Origin: Clostridium sp. BNL1100
GTDB lineage: Bacteria; Bacillota; Clostridia; Acetivibrionales; DSM-1351
Assembly: GCF_000244875.1 (NCBI RefSeq)
Contig: NC_016791.1
Location: 3,229,001 to 3,293,000, forward strand
Direction: 5' to 3'
DNA length: 64,000 nt
A model generated the notes under the pieces. It was given only the letters and a program-made list of their open reading frames with translations, was not told the DNA's origin and ran no database searches. Position 1 is the first letter of the stretch; every line of letters starts with the position of its first letter. The position numbers and the translations under genes are program-made. This document shows positions 17,117 through 25,527 of this stretch, in pieces.

Positions 17117-18238
17117 TTATAGAATTGATTTAAGCAGCTGATAAACTGTTTCTTTATTCATAACAGCCGGAGTTAACTGTATAATCGCAGCTCCAAGGCC
17201 AATTTCTGTTATATGTTCCAGGTCAGTTTCCTTAACTCCGATTTGATGTAAACGTACGGGCATATTCATACTTTTCATAAGCTCTTCAATTTCTTCAGAG
17301 AATTTTTCAAGGCTTTCAAAGCCAAGGTAATCAGTCAAGGCTTTCATTTTTGTTTCAGCCTGCTGTCCGCTGATTTTTATAAATGCAGGAAGCGTTATGG
17401 AACAAGCTGTTCCATGGTTTGCCCCAAATTCTGTGGTCAGTGGAAAGCTTAATGCGTGTATACCAGTTGTTCTTGTCTGGCTAAAGGCAATTCCGGCAAT
17501 CAAGCTGGCCTTGATCATTGCTGCCCTCGCTTCCTTATTTTCAGGTTCGCTGTATGCAGTTTTTATATTTTCCAGAATCAGCTTCATGGCACCAATTGCA
17601 AGCATATCGCAAATGGGCTGTGATGCCTTGTTCCAGTATGCTTCAATAGCATGACAGAAAGCATCCATTCCGGTAGATGCCGTAACCGGAGCCGGCAAGG
17701 TATATGTAAGCTCACAGTCGATCATTGAATAGTCAGGCCAGAATTCGTTATTAACCATTGGCATTTTTATGCCGGCCTTCTTATTTGTATATACACCAAC
17801 ATTTGTTACTTCACTGCCTGTTCCGGCAGTTGTGGGAATACATACCAGAGTTGCCTGTCTTTTTGATAATGTCCTGCTGCCGCCGCTGTAATAATCATAA
17901 ATGCTTCCCTCGTTTGTAACCAGGCAGGAAACTATTTTTGAAATATCAAGAGCGCTTCCGCCACCTAAGCCGATAACGCAATCAGCATTTATAGCTCTTG
18001 CAACTTCTGCTGCCTTATCAACACTTTCACATGAAGGATTAGGTTCCACATCACTAAAGTAGGCAACATTTTTACCTGACATACTTTCTCCGATTTGTTT
18101 TGCGACACCGGACTGATAGAGGAAAGGATCTGAAATAATCAGAACATTCTTTCCGCTGATATACTTATCTACTTTTTTAGATATTCCGGCCTCAAAACAT
18201 ATTTTTGTAGGCATAAAAAATTCAAATTGGTTATCCAT
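17117..18238 (-). CDS. Iron-containing alcohol dehydrogenase, candidate sulfoaldehyde reductase
   Basis: 373 residues, group III Fe-ADH. NAD-binding GGGSALD at 92-98; metal ligands Asp192, His196 ([13 protein letters not shown]), His261 and His275 (FGANHG). First gene of the catabolic operon, behind a consensus promoter. In an anaerobe eating SQ this enzyme would reoxidise NADH by reducing 3-sulfolactaldehyde to dihydroxypropanesulfonate, or sulfoacetaldehyde to isethionate (the SqwF role as I recall it). Which aldehyde it prefers cannot be read from sequence. Confidence 0.83.
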   Translation of the reverse strand: MDNQFEFFMPTKICFEAGISKKVDKYISGKNVLIISDPFLYQSGVAKQIGESMSGKNVAYFSDVEPNPSCESVDKAAEVARAINADCVIGLGGGSALDISKIVSCLVTNEGSIYDYYSGGSRTLSKRQATLVCIPTTAGTGSEVTNVGVYTNKKAGIKMPMVNNEFWPDYSMIDCELTYTLPAPVTASTGMDAFCHAIEAYWNKASQPICDMLAIGAMKLILENIKTAYSEPENKEARAAMIKASLIAGIAFSQTRTTGIHALSFPLTTEFGANHGTACSITLPAFIKISGQQAETKMKALTDYLGFESLEKFSEEIEELMKSMNMPVRLHQIGVKETDLEHITEIGLGAAIIQLTPAVMNKETVYQLLKSIL

Positions 18239-18364
18239 AACTTATTCCCCTCCTGAAAATAATAATTTTGCAATTTATATATTTGATTAATCTTTTTAAT
18301 TCAATTTCTAAAAAATTTTAAAATAATATATGGTTTTCGACATCTTTCGTCTCTTTATGTATAA

Positions 18365-18394
18365 ATTATATTGCATTTCAGTGTGGTATGTCAA
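18365..18394 (-). promoter_or_regulatory. Consensus sigma-A promoter of the SQ catabolic operon
   Basis: TTGACA (18389-18394), 18-nt spacer, TATAAT (18365-18370) on the minus strand, ~125 nt upstream of the Fe-ADH start. Both hexamers are perfect. It lies just downstream of the dhaL terminator, so the operon is transcribed separately from the glycerol module. A near-consensus promoter usually implies repression as the control. Confidence 0.85.
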
Positions 18395-18442
18395 TATATT
18401 TTTAAAGGATTTAATTAATTAGATTTAATTGGGTAAAATAAT

Positions 18443-18478
18443 AAGACCGTATAAAATCTAAGATTTTTATACGGTCTT
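18443..18478. terminator. Terminator of gldA-dhaK-dhaL
   Basis: AAGACCGTATAAAATCT (18443-18459) pairs with AGATTTTTATACGGTCTT (18461-18478) with one bulged base. It lies ~40 nt past the dhaL stop codon. Confidence 0.8.
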
Positions 18479-18520
18479 GATACTTTCTAGATTGAATTTT
18501 ATTCTTTTTAATTAAATTAT

Positions 18521-19153
18521 TTAAGCCAGGTTTAAGTTCTTTGTCAACTCAGTAAAAATTACTCCGATAGCAACAGCTCCGGCATCAGGATAGTTTACAC
18601 TTCTTTCGCCTACATAGCTGGCTCTGCCTTTTGTAGCCACCATTGTTTTCGTTTTCTCTCCACCTGCAACAGCAGCCTCAGCAGCAGCCTTCATTGCAGA
18701 CAGCATTTCTTCCCCTTTTTCGGCACTGGCTTTTAAGGCTTCCGCAGCAGGAATCAACGCATCCAGCAGAGTTTTATCTCCTAACTTTGCTCCGCCTCTC
18801 TTTTGAATACCATCTACTGCACTTTGCATAAGAGCTGCCAATCCGGGCAGATCAAGTTCAGTCTTGTCACCGGCATACTTTGCAGCGCTTCTGAAGGCAG
18901 ACCCCCATATTGGTCCTGACGCTCCACCGCAGTACTCGGTAATTATCATTCCGCAACCCTTAAGGAAAGCTCCTATATTATCCTGCGGAACTTCATTCCA
19001 ATCCTGCTTCAACTGCTTAAATCCTTTTGCAACTGACATTCCGAAATCTCCGTCACCCGCAACAGAATCCAGTTCACAAAAATAAACCTCGTTTGCTATG
19101 ATAATATCTGCCATATTCATAACAAGCTCTGTTATTTTTTTAGTAGTCAACAT
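18521..19153 (-). CDS. dhaL: Dihydroxyacetone kinase subunit DhaL
   Basis: 210 residues, all-helical nucleotide-binding subunit. The DxDxG magnesium-ADP motif is DSVAGDGDFGMSVAKG near residues 28-43; CGGASGPIWG follows. In PEP-dependent systems DhaL keeps ADP bound and is rephosphorylated by DhaM. No dhaM is in the window, so the phosphoryl donor protein must be encoded elsewhere, or the pair uses ATP. Last gene of the glycerol module. Confidence 0.9.
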   Translation of the reverse strand: MLTTKKITELVMNMADIIIANEVYFCELDSVAGDGDFGMSVAKGFKQLKQDWNEVPQDNIGAFLKGCGMIITEYCGGASGPIWGSAFRSAAKYAGDKTELDLPGLAALMQSAVDGIQKRGGAKLGDKTLLDALIPAAEALKASAEKGEEMLSAMKAAAEAAVAGGEKTKTMVATKGRASYVGERSVNYPDAGAVAIGVIFTELTKNLNLA

Positions 19154-19174
19154 ATTCTTGTACTTCCTCTCGTT

Positions 19175-20167
19175 TTAGATTTTTAGTGCCGGAGTATCGG
19201 CTGAAGCATCCAAATAACCCTTAAGCTCATCATCCAGTTTAAGCAGAGATATGGAAGCACCCGCCATATCTATTGCGGTCATATAGTTGCCCACGAAGGT
19301 TTTGTATATCTTTATGTTTTTATTTTCAAGAGCACTTGCAACTGAATTGTTGAGTAAATATAACTCCTGCAATGGTGTTCCTCCCAGCCCATTAACCAGA
19401 AGAGCAACTTCATCGCCAGATACTATTGGGAGATCCTTTGTTATCAAATCTACCATTCTATCTGCCAATTCTCCCGCAGTAGCAATCTTTTCACGGGCAA
19501 TTCCGGGTTCACCATGGATTCCGACACCGAACTCAATCTCATCATCGTTCAGACTAAAGGTAGGTGTTCCCTTTGCCGGAACAGTACAGGAAGTCAACGC
19601 AAAACCGATTGAACGGACGTTATTTATAACCTTTTGTGCTACTTCCTTAACCTGCTTTAGTTCCATACCCTGCTCAGCAGCGGCACCGGCAAGCTTATGA
19701 ACAAAAATTGTGCCGGCAACTCCTCTCCTACCAACAGTGTACAAGCTGTCCTTGACTGCAACATCATCGTTTACATAAACTTTTTCAACAACTATATCGT
19801 CGTCTTCTGCCATCTCAGCCGCTGCGTCAAAATTCATGCAATCTCCTGAGTAGTTCTTTATTATCAGAAGTGTACCCTTATCGGACTGTGTTTCCACAAT
19901 AGCATTGTAAACCTGGATAGTTGATGGTGATGCAAATACATCTCCACAAACTGCTACATCCAGCATTCCTTTTCCTACAAAACCTGCATGAGCAGGTTCA
20001 TGTCCGCTTCCACCGCCACTGATAAGAGTAACTTTGCCTTTATTCAGCTGTTTTCTTTTAATAATTTTATATTTTTTGCTGAAAGAAAGTTGTTCCGGAT
20101 ACGCCTTTACAATCCCCTCACACATCTCAATGACAATATCTTCAACCTTATTGATTATTTTTTTCAT
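19175..20167 (-). CDS. dhaK: Dihydroxyacetone kinase subunit DhaK
   Basis: 330 residues from the ATG at 20167 (AGGAG 9 nt upstream; an ATG 6 nt earlier has too short a spacing). Numbered from this start, the substrate-binding His falls at 218 (GVGIHGEPG), the same number as in E. coli DhaK. GGGSGHEPAH at 51-60 is also conserved. It phosphorylates dihydroxyacetone to DHAP with DhaL. Here dihydroxyacetone could come from glycerol through GldA, or from a fructose-6-P-aldolase-like side reaction of the sulfofructose transaldolase. Confidence 0.92.
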   Translation of the reverse strand: MKKIINKVEDIVIEMCEGIVKAYPEQLSFSKKYKIIKRKQLNKGKVTLISGGGSGHEPAHAGFVGKGMLDVAVCGDVFASPSTIQVYNAIVETQSDKGTLLIIKNYSGDCMNFDAAAEMAEDDDIVVEKVYVNDDVAVKDSLYTVGRRGVAGTIFVHKLAGAAAEQGMELKQVKEVAQKVINNVRSIGFALTSCTVPAKGTPTFSLNDDEIEFGVGIHGEPGIAREKIATAGELADRMVDLITKDLPIVSGDEVALLVNGLGGTPLQELYLLNNSVASALENKNIKIYKTFVGNYMTAIDMAGASISLLKLDDELKGYLDASADTPALKI

Positions 20168-20184
20168 ATGCATTTACTCCTATT

Positions 20185-21267
20185 CTATTGGCCTAGTTTG
20201 TCGGCAGTGATTATTGCAGCGTATACATCCTTTGCCGTAACCGGGAAAGGCATGTTGTGTATTGTTTCACCTTCAGCAGTGGCAGCTTTTGCTACAGCCA
20301 TAATTTTTTCCTCTGTAACCTGAACAATTCCAAGGTCCTTAAGACAGGTTGGAAGACCTACAGATTTACAATAGCCAATCACATTGTCTATTTCTTCTTG
20401 AGGGGCATTCTCCAGTACCAGATGAACAACTGTTCCAAAAGACACTTTTTCACCGTGCATATAATGATGAGTTTCCTCAAGTACTGTAAGTCCGTTATGA
20501 ACCGCATGAGCTGCTGCAAGTCCGCTGCTTTCAAAGCCCAGACCACTCAGAAGTATATTTGCTTCAACTATATTTTCAAGTGCAGGTGTAACAACTTTCA
20601 TTTCACAAGCTGCCTTTGCCTTCAAGGATTCCTCCATCAGTGTTTCAAAGCAAAGTGTTGCTAAAGCATATGCTGCCTTGGTACTTTTACCTCCGGGCAT
20701 GTTATTTGCGCCGGATCTTATACAGGATCTTGCCTCAAAATATGTGGAAAGTGCGTCGCCCATACCCGCTATAAGGAATCTTACAGGAGCCCTTGAGATA
20801 ATTCCTGTATCAACAAGAACAAGGTCAGGATTCTTCTGCAAATGGAAATATTCTTCGAATTCACTTTTTTCATTATATATTATTGCAAGCTTACTTGTTG
20901 GAGCATCTGTTGATGCAATGGTAGGAACAATAATTACTGGTTTCTTGGAAAGGAATGAAGCTGCTTTAGCGGTATCAAGTGCCTTTCCTCCTCCTAAACC
21001 GATAAATACCCCACAATCTTTATCCTCAGCGAGTTTTTGCAATCTTGCTATTTCTTTTTTTGTACACTCTTCTCCAAACTCCCCATACACTATATCAAAG
21101 GAATCGGTTTCCAATGCTTTATCGATATAATTCTGTACTCTTGATTGGTCTACCTTTGAGGCTACCAGTAATGCCCTGTTGGAAAATTCCTTAGCGTATG
21201 TTCCTAAATTATACAGTTCATCCTCACCCTGTATATATTTAGATGGTGATATCATTACTTTTTTCAT
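20185..21267 (-). CDS. gldA: Glycerol dehydrogenase
   Basis: 360 residues, zinc-dependent GldA family. NAD motif GGGKALDTAK near 94-103; metal ligands in IAGMGDALSTYFEARS, AAHAVHNGL and YMHGEKVSFG. It oxidises glycerol to dihydroxyacetone with NAD+. The AGGAGTGG ribosome site precedes the ATG. It heads gldA-dhaK-dhaL, divergent in function from but adjacent to the pocR-type gene. Glycerol is also the aglycone released when sulfoquinovosidase acts on sulfoquinovosyl-glycerol. Confidence 0.9.
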   Translation of the reverse strand: MKKVMISPSKYIQGEDELYNLGTYAKEFSNRALLVASKVDQSRVQNYIDKALETDSFDIVYGEFGEECTKKEIARLQKLAEDKDCGVFIGLGGGKALDTAKAASFLSKKPVIIVPTIASTDAPTSKLAIIYNEKSEFEEYFHLQKNPDLVLVDTGIISRAPVRFLIAGMGDALSTYFEARSCIRSGANNMPGGKSTKAAYALATLCFETLMEESLKAKAACEMKVVTPALENIVEANILLSGLGFESSGLAAAHAVHNGLTVLEETHHYMHGEKVSFGTVVHLVLENAPQEEIDNVIGYCKSVGLPTCLKDLGIVQVTEEKIMAVAKAATAEGETIHNMPFPVTAKDVYAAIITADKLGQ

Positions 21268-21328
21268 AAAAATAAACCACTCCTTTAAATTTAATATAGA
21301 AATGAAATTAATTACTAATTACATTTTC

Positions 21329-21418
21329 ATTATAAATTAAGGAATGGTCAGGAACTTGAACATAAAAGCACAGTTTTAGGAAAAATCAATAGTAAAATTG
21401 CGCAATGATAGTAAAATT
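21329..21418 (-). promoter_or_regulatory. gldA promoter region with direct repeats
   Basis: The minus strand has a TATAAT at 21329-21334 but no good -35 box. Two copies of ATAGTAAAATT (plus-strand reading, 21389-21399 and 21408-21418) lie 19 bp apart upstream. A poor -35 with upstream direct repeats fits activation by the neighbouring AraC-type regulator. Confidence 0.45.
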
Positions 21419-21445
21419 CAGCACTACTTTTTTATGCATTTTTTA

Positions 21446-22447
21446 TTATAGGGCATCATTTCTGAATTTAGAGGGAGTAACTCCTTCGAATTTTTTAAAT
21501 ACTTTAATAAAATATCCGCTGTCTTCGAAGCCCAAATCCAACGCTATATTAGTTATGGGAATATCAGTGGTCTCAAGGAGTTCTCTAGCTTTTTTTATTC
21601 TTATTCTGTTAATGTAATTTGAGAAATTATCACCTATTATCCTTCTGAACAGCTTACTGAAATAACTTGTACTGATATTGCACAAGCTGGCCATATTATT
21701 TAGGCTAATATTTCGGGTATAGTATTTTTCAATATAATCAAGAGCCGGTTTAAGAATAATATTTTCCCGGCTATTCAGCAATCCACCCTGTGTAGGTTTA
21801 TTTTTTTCAGTTGTATTTATATTCAACTTTTCAGTATTTACCGATGTTTTTTTATTCTGATAGTTGTTATAGCCTGTTTCCTTTGAAATTGCCCCATCGC
21901 TAAGATTTATTTTCAGTACTGCCTCTCCTACGATATAATTACAGATGTTATATATCATGGAAGCGTTAGCACGTATCTTTTGAAGCTTCATTACCGGCAG
22001 ACTTTGGTACAATTCTTCAAGTTCATATTTATTAATGTATTCAAGAATATCTGTTTTTTGACTGGTAATTCTCTCGAGAGATTCCATTTCCAAGGTATCT
22101 TCAACACGGACCTGTCCCCCCATAACCGCACCAAGGTACTGACCGTCAACAGCTATAGGTATGGCAAAATCCACTATCCCCATATGACATAAATAAATAT
22201 AGGGCTGATTTAACCGTGTCGCCTCCAGTCCCCCTCTGGAATCACACTTTTCACATATGTGGGACAGTTTAGGGTGAGAACGTACAAATTTACATAAATT
22301 TGTACATTTGCTGTGATGGGTTATTGGTTTACCTTTGTAATCCACCGTAATAATAGCCATATCTGTGGCGTCAGCAATTGAATCCTGAATATTCCTATAA
22401 TTATCGGCATTTATTATATAATCCAGATCCAACAAGTTCTTTTTCAC
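21446..22447 (-). CDS. PocR-domain AraC-family regulator of the glycerol module
   Basis: 333 residues, GTG start behind GGAGG. Residues ~5-165 form a PocR ligand-sensing domain with its cluster of Cys (CTNLCKFVRSH, CEKCDSRGG, YLCHMG). Residues ~230-333 form an AraC double HTH (LNNMASLCNISTSYFSKLFRR; ITNIALDLGFEDSGYFIKVFKK). PocR proteins activate glycerol/propanediol and dha operons in response to diols or polyols. The position immediately upstream of gldA-dhaKL and the repeats in their promoter support local activation. Confidence 0.87.
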   Translation of the reverse strand: MKKNLLDLDYIINADNYRNIQDSIADATDMAIITVDYKGKPITHHSKCTNLCKFVRSHPKLSHICEKCDSRGGLEATRLNQPYIYLCHMGIVDFAIPIAVDGQYLGAVMGGQVRVEDTLEMESLERITSQKTDILEYINKYELEELYQSLPVMKLQKIRANASMIYNICNYIVGEAVLKINLSDGAISKETGYNNYQNKKTSVNTEKLNINTTEKNKPTQGGLLNSRENIILKPALDYIEKYYTRNISLNNMASLCNISTSYFSKLFRRIIGDNFSNYINRIRIKKARELLETTDIPITNIALDLGFEDSGYFIKVFKKFEGVTPSKFRNDAL

Positions 22448-22635
22448 AGAAAGACCTCCATTAGTACAGATTTTTTACCGTATGCTTCCTTTTATTTACA
22501 TAATATTTATAAGTCTATAGATTAACTCTACTATAAATATTTGTACTTTTGCAAGTGTATTTTATGGTGAGGATGGATTAAGACAATTTGATATAGGGAT
22601 TTAAATGATATCCCATTTCAATTTCATTACAATTA

Positions 22636-22665
22636 TTGACAAGTGGCTTCATCCTGCCTTAATAT
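22636..22665 (+). promoter_or_regulatory. Candidate promoter of the rtcB-prfH transcript
   Basis: TTGACA (22636-22641), 18 nt, TAATAT (22660-22665). It implies a ~335-nt leader before rtcB. Confidence 0.5.
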
Positions 22666-22717
22666 GTTAATGTAAAGCAACTACATTTATAAAATCAGGT
22701 TAAAGGAGTGTTGAAAA

Positions 22718-22756
22718 ATGACAGTAAAAAATATCAATGAGGTACGTTGTTTATAA
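22718..22756 (+). CDS. 12-codon leader peptide upstream of rtcB-prfH
   Basis: ATG at 22718 with AAAGGAG 10 nt upstream encodes MTVKNINEVRCL and stops at TAA (22754-22756). A well-placed ribosome site on such a short frame, followed by three U-tailed hairpins, is the usual form of an attenuation leader. It could instead be the stub of a deleted gene. Confidence 0.5.
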   Translation: MTVKNINEVRCL

Positions 22757-22823
22757 TTGAATATGGGACCTGAAAGCAACTTATATATATTTTTTTTGAA
22801 CAGGCTTTTGTGGTCTAATCTAT

Positions 22824-22955
22824 AGTGTATTTTCACATACACTTTTTTGTAGCCGTCACCTGATTAGTAAATAATATGCTTTACAAATTACACGAGGGGT
22901 ATCGTGTTTTTTTATTGCAAAAATAACCGTGGTTACATGAATCACGGTATTTTTA
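22824..22955 (+). promoter_or_regulatory. Three tandem terminator-like hairpins in the rtcB leader
   Basis: Hairpin 1: AGTGTAT/ATACACT (22824-22843) then TTTTT. Hairpin 2: ACACGA/TCGTGT (22890-22907) then seven T. Hairpin 3: ACCGTGGT/ATCACGGT (22926-22948) then ATTTTT. A fourth weak CCCT/AGGG pair follows at 22958-22968. All precede the rtcB ribosome site at 22989. Confidence 0.65.
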
Positions 22956-23008
22956 TGCCCTTTTAGGGATTAAAACAATATTGAATGTAAGGAGTTATTA
23001 AATTATAT

Positions 23009-24110
23009 ATGAGTAATGTAACCATCATTTCATCTGATAAGAATTGGCTTGAACACACTGCCATAAGCCAACTTTACAGCATCGCTTCTCTACCGGGGGT
23101 AGTAGATGCGGTGGGGCTGCCTGATTTGCATCCCGGTAAAACCCCTGTTGGTGCAGCTATAGTCACCCGAAGGAATTGTATACCCTCATCTGGTTGGAAA
23201 CGATATCGGCTGTGGAATGGCTTTGTTTATGACTGAGCTAGAAAAAAGAAAGTTAAAACTTGACCGGCTTGTAAAAATAGCTGAAAGTCTTGAAAGCCTG
23301 AAAGAAATCCAGCTACCGGACGAATTTGAGGATATTAATATCTCTCCTTTAGGTACAAGTCTGGGAACTATCGGGGGAGGAAATCATTTTGCGGAGCTTC
23401 AGGAGATTGAAAACATATCGAACAAAGATGTCTTCGAACAAATGGGATATGATAAGAACAAGATCGTGCTTCTTGTTCACAGTGGCTCACGAGGCTATGG
23501 GCAAGCTATTCTCGAGGAAAGCCTAAAGCTGTATCAAGCTCAGAATGGACTTCCTGTCACTTCGCAGGGGGCAAAAGAGTATATGAAAAAGCATAACGAT
23601 GCAATTCATTGGGCAGCAGTTAATAGAGAGTTAATTGCGTATCGACTTCTTAAGCTTCTTGGGATAAGCACACAGGTAATCAAGTTATCGGATACCTGTC
23701 ATAATGGTATAAGTATAAAAGAACATGACGGAAACCCACTACATATTCACAGAAAAGGAGCTTCCGCCTGCGATTCAGGTGCTGTTGTTATACCCGGTTC
23801 AAGAGGTTCCCTAACCTACCTTGTTATGCCGACAGCTCATACTACAAATTCCGGATACTCCCTAGCACACGGTGCAGGACGGAAATGGGAAAGAAGCGTG
23901 TGCAAAGCTAAACTGGAAAGCAAATACACAAGGGAAACCATCAGGTGCACAAAGTATAAGGGAAGAGTCATTTGCAATAACAATAACCTTCTTTTTGAGG
24001 AAGCTCCTGAAGCATATAAGAACATTGATTCAGTAATCCAAAGCCTTCTGGAATTTGGATTGATAGAAGTAATCGCAACGTTTAAACCAATTTTGACATA
24101 TAAAGCATAG
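23009..24110 (+). pseudogene. rtcB: RNA-splicing ligase RtcB (RtcB2 type), frameshifted
   Basis: Two frames together give a full-length ~367-residue RtcB. Frame 1 (23009-23236) covers the N-terminus to GLPDLHPGKTPVGAAIVT. The next frame continues as EGIVYPHLVGNDIGCGMALF and runs to 24110 with HSGSRGYG, HNGISIKEHDG and SYSLAHGAGRKWER. One extra C in ACCCGAA (23165-23171) breaks the frame right before the GNDIGCGM segment that supplies metal ligands. Without correction the product is a dead 75-residue peptide. It could be a real mutation, a sequencing error or a +1 recoding site. AAGGAG is 14 nt from the ATG, an unusually long spacing. prfH follows 8 nt later: the RtcB2-PrfH ribosome-rescue pair. 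Confidence 0.88.
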
Positions 24111-24118
24111 GAGGATTT

Positions 24119-24742
24119 ATGTGGATACAAATAAGTTCGGGAAAAGGCCCTGACGAATGTGAACTTGCAGTAAGCCTTTTCCTAAAATCATTTGAAAATG
24201 AATGTAACAAAAAACAGATTAAAACCAACAGTATTGATGTAATACCCGGCCAGATAGCCGGCAACTTTAAATCCGTACTTCTTTCACTTGATAATTCTGA
24301 TAATCAAATTATGGATAATATCAAAAGCGGTACGGTTTTATGGATTTGCAAAAGTCCATACCGCCCCAATCACAAGAGAAAGAACTGGTTTATCAATGTG
24401 GAAGTGTTTCAAACACCAGATAAACTATGCTTTTGTGAGAGGGATGTACGTTTTGAATCAATGAGGAGTTCAGGTCCCGGAGGCCAAAATGTAAATAAGG
24501 TTGAAACTGCTGTTAGGGCAATTCACCTTCCGACAGGCTTAACAGTAACAGCAAGTGAAGAAAGGTCCCAGTATATGAACAAAAAACTAGCACTTTGCAG
24601 ACTGTCAAACCTTATCCAAGAAAGAAATAATTTAAATTTCTCTGTCCAAAAGAAAAACATGTGGGAACAACATAATACATTGGAAAGAGGTAATCCAATA
24701 CGGATTTATGAAGGAAAGGAGTTTAGAATAAAAACAAATTAA
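24119..24742 (+). CDS. prfH: Peptide chain release factor homologue PrfH
   Basis: 207 residues, ATG behind AGGAGGATTT. It has the catalytic GGQ tripeptide at 121-123 (MRSSGPGGQNVNKVETAVR) but no codon-recognition domain 2 of RF1/RF2. PrfH releases peptides from ribosomes whose 16S decoding centre has been cut by colicin E3-type nucleases, and the partner RtcB2 then reseals the rRNA. The gene is intact although its rtcB partner is frameshifted. It is followed by a strong terminator. Confidence 0.92.
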   Translation: MWIQISSGKGPDECELAVSLFLKSFENECNKKQIKTNSIDVIPGQIAGNFKSVLLSLDNSDNQIMDNIKSGTVLWICKSPYRPNHKRKNWFINVEVFQTPDKLCFCERDVRFESMRSSGPGGQNVNKVETAVRAIHLPTGLTVTASEERSQYMNKKLALCRLSNLIQERNNLNFSVQKKNMWEQHNTLERGNPIRIYEGKEFRIKTN

Positions 24743-24780
24743 TAAAGCTTAATCTTGAATGACTATTTATTTACTTAAAT

Positions 24781-24834
24781 AAAGATGTGTACCAATTGTT
24801 ATCCTGGCAATTGTCGGTACACATCTTTAATATT
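24781..24834. terminator. Terminator of rtcB-prfH
   Basis: A perfect 13-bp stem, AAAGATGTGTACC (24781-24793) and GGTACACATCTTT (24816-24828), with an inner AATTG/CAATT pairing, followed by AATATTTT. Confidence 0.8.
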
Positions 24835-24943
24835 TTGTGAATAATTTGTCAAATTACAGTAATAGTTGTTGTTTATATTTTGTTTCTAATGTAAAATATT
24901 AATAAAATTTTGTCAAATTATAATACATACGGAGGTATTCATC

Positions 24944-25339
24944 ATGGCAATAAATGGGACAGGAGTTTTTACAATGGAAATAGATAAAGAACGTAAAGTA
25001 TTCACTGCTTTTGCTGAAGGTTTTTTTTCAATGGAGCAAGGATTAGCGTTTTGTGAAGAATTTACAAAGGCTGCACTGGAATGCAGTAAGTATGGAGATT
25101 TTATTTTGATTGTTGACGCACAAGGTGTTAAGCCATCCACCCCCCAAGTAGCAGAAGCACTTGGAAATGCACTAGCTCTATATGCTTCCGATGATTTTAA
25201 ATTCAAAAAACGATTTATGCTTAACTGTGCTTCATCAATTACACAATCACAGGCAGTTAGATTATCAAAGAATATTCCTGAATTTAACACTAAAGTAACT
25301 TTTGTTGCTACAAAGGAAGATGCTTTAAGAGAGATTTGA
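24944..25339 (+). CDS. Small soluble protein, SpoIIAA/STAS-like (unknown function)
   Basis: 131 residues, ATG behind GGAGGTATTCATC. No signal peptide or membrane helix. The alternating strands and helices (KVFTAFAEGFFSMEQGLAFCEEFTKAAL; DFILIVDAQGV; VTFVATKEDAL) resemble the SpoIIAA-like/STAS fold, but no diagnostic motif is present and I do not recognise a family with confidence. The copy of TTTGTCAAATTA at 24909-24920 just upstream also occurs at 24845-24856, a possible regulatory repeat. Confidence 0.65.
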   Translation: MAINGTGVFTMEIDKERKVFTAFAEGFFSMEQGLAFCEEFTKAALECSKYGDFILIVDAQGVKPSTPQVAEALGNALALYASDDFKFKKRFMLNCASSITQSQAVRLSKNIPEFNTKVTFVATKEDALREI

Positions 25340-25388
25340 GGTACTTAATTCTACTTCTTCTGATATCGCATTTTCCTACTTCAGATTG

Positions 25389-25417
25389 CAAGAGACAGAC
25401 TGCTAAATTAGCTGTCT
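25389..25417 (+). terminator. Weak hairpin after the SpoIIAA-like gene
   Basis: AGAGACAG (25389-25396) pairs with CTGTCTCT (25410-25417). No U-run follows. Confidence 0.4.
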
Positions 25418-25527
25418 CTCGTCTGAATTAATAAAACTAATGTACACACATTTCATCAAATCCGAATTTGTTATTTCCTGTTTGGTTTTCTCATTAGAAA
25501 CAATATTGGACAGGAAGTCGATTTTAT

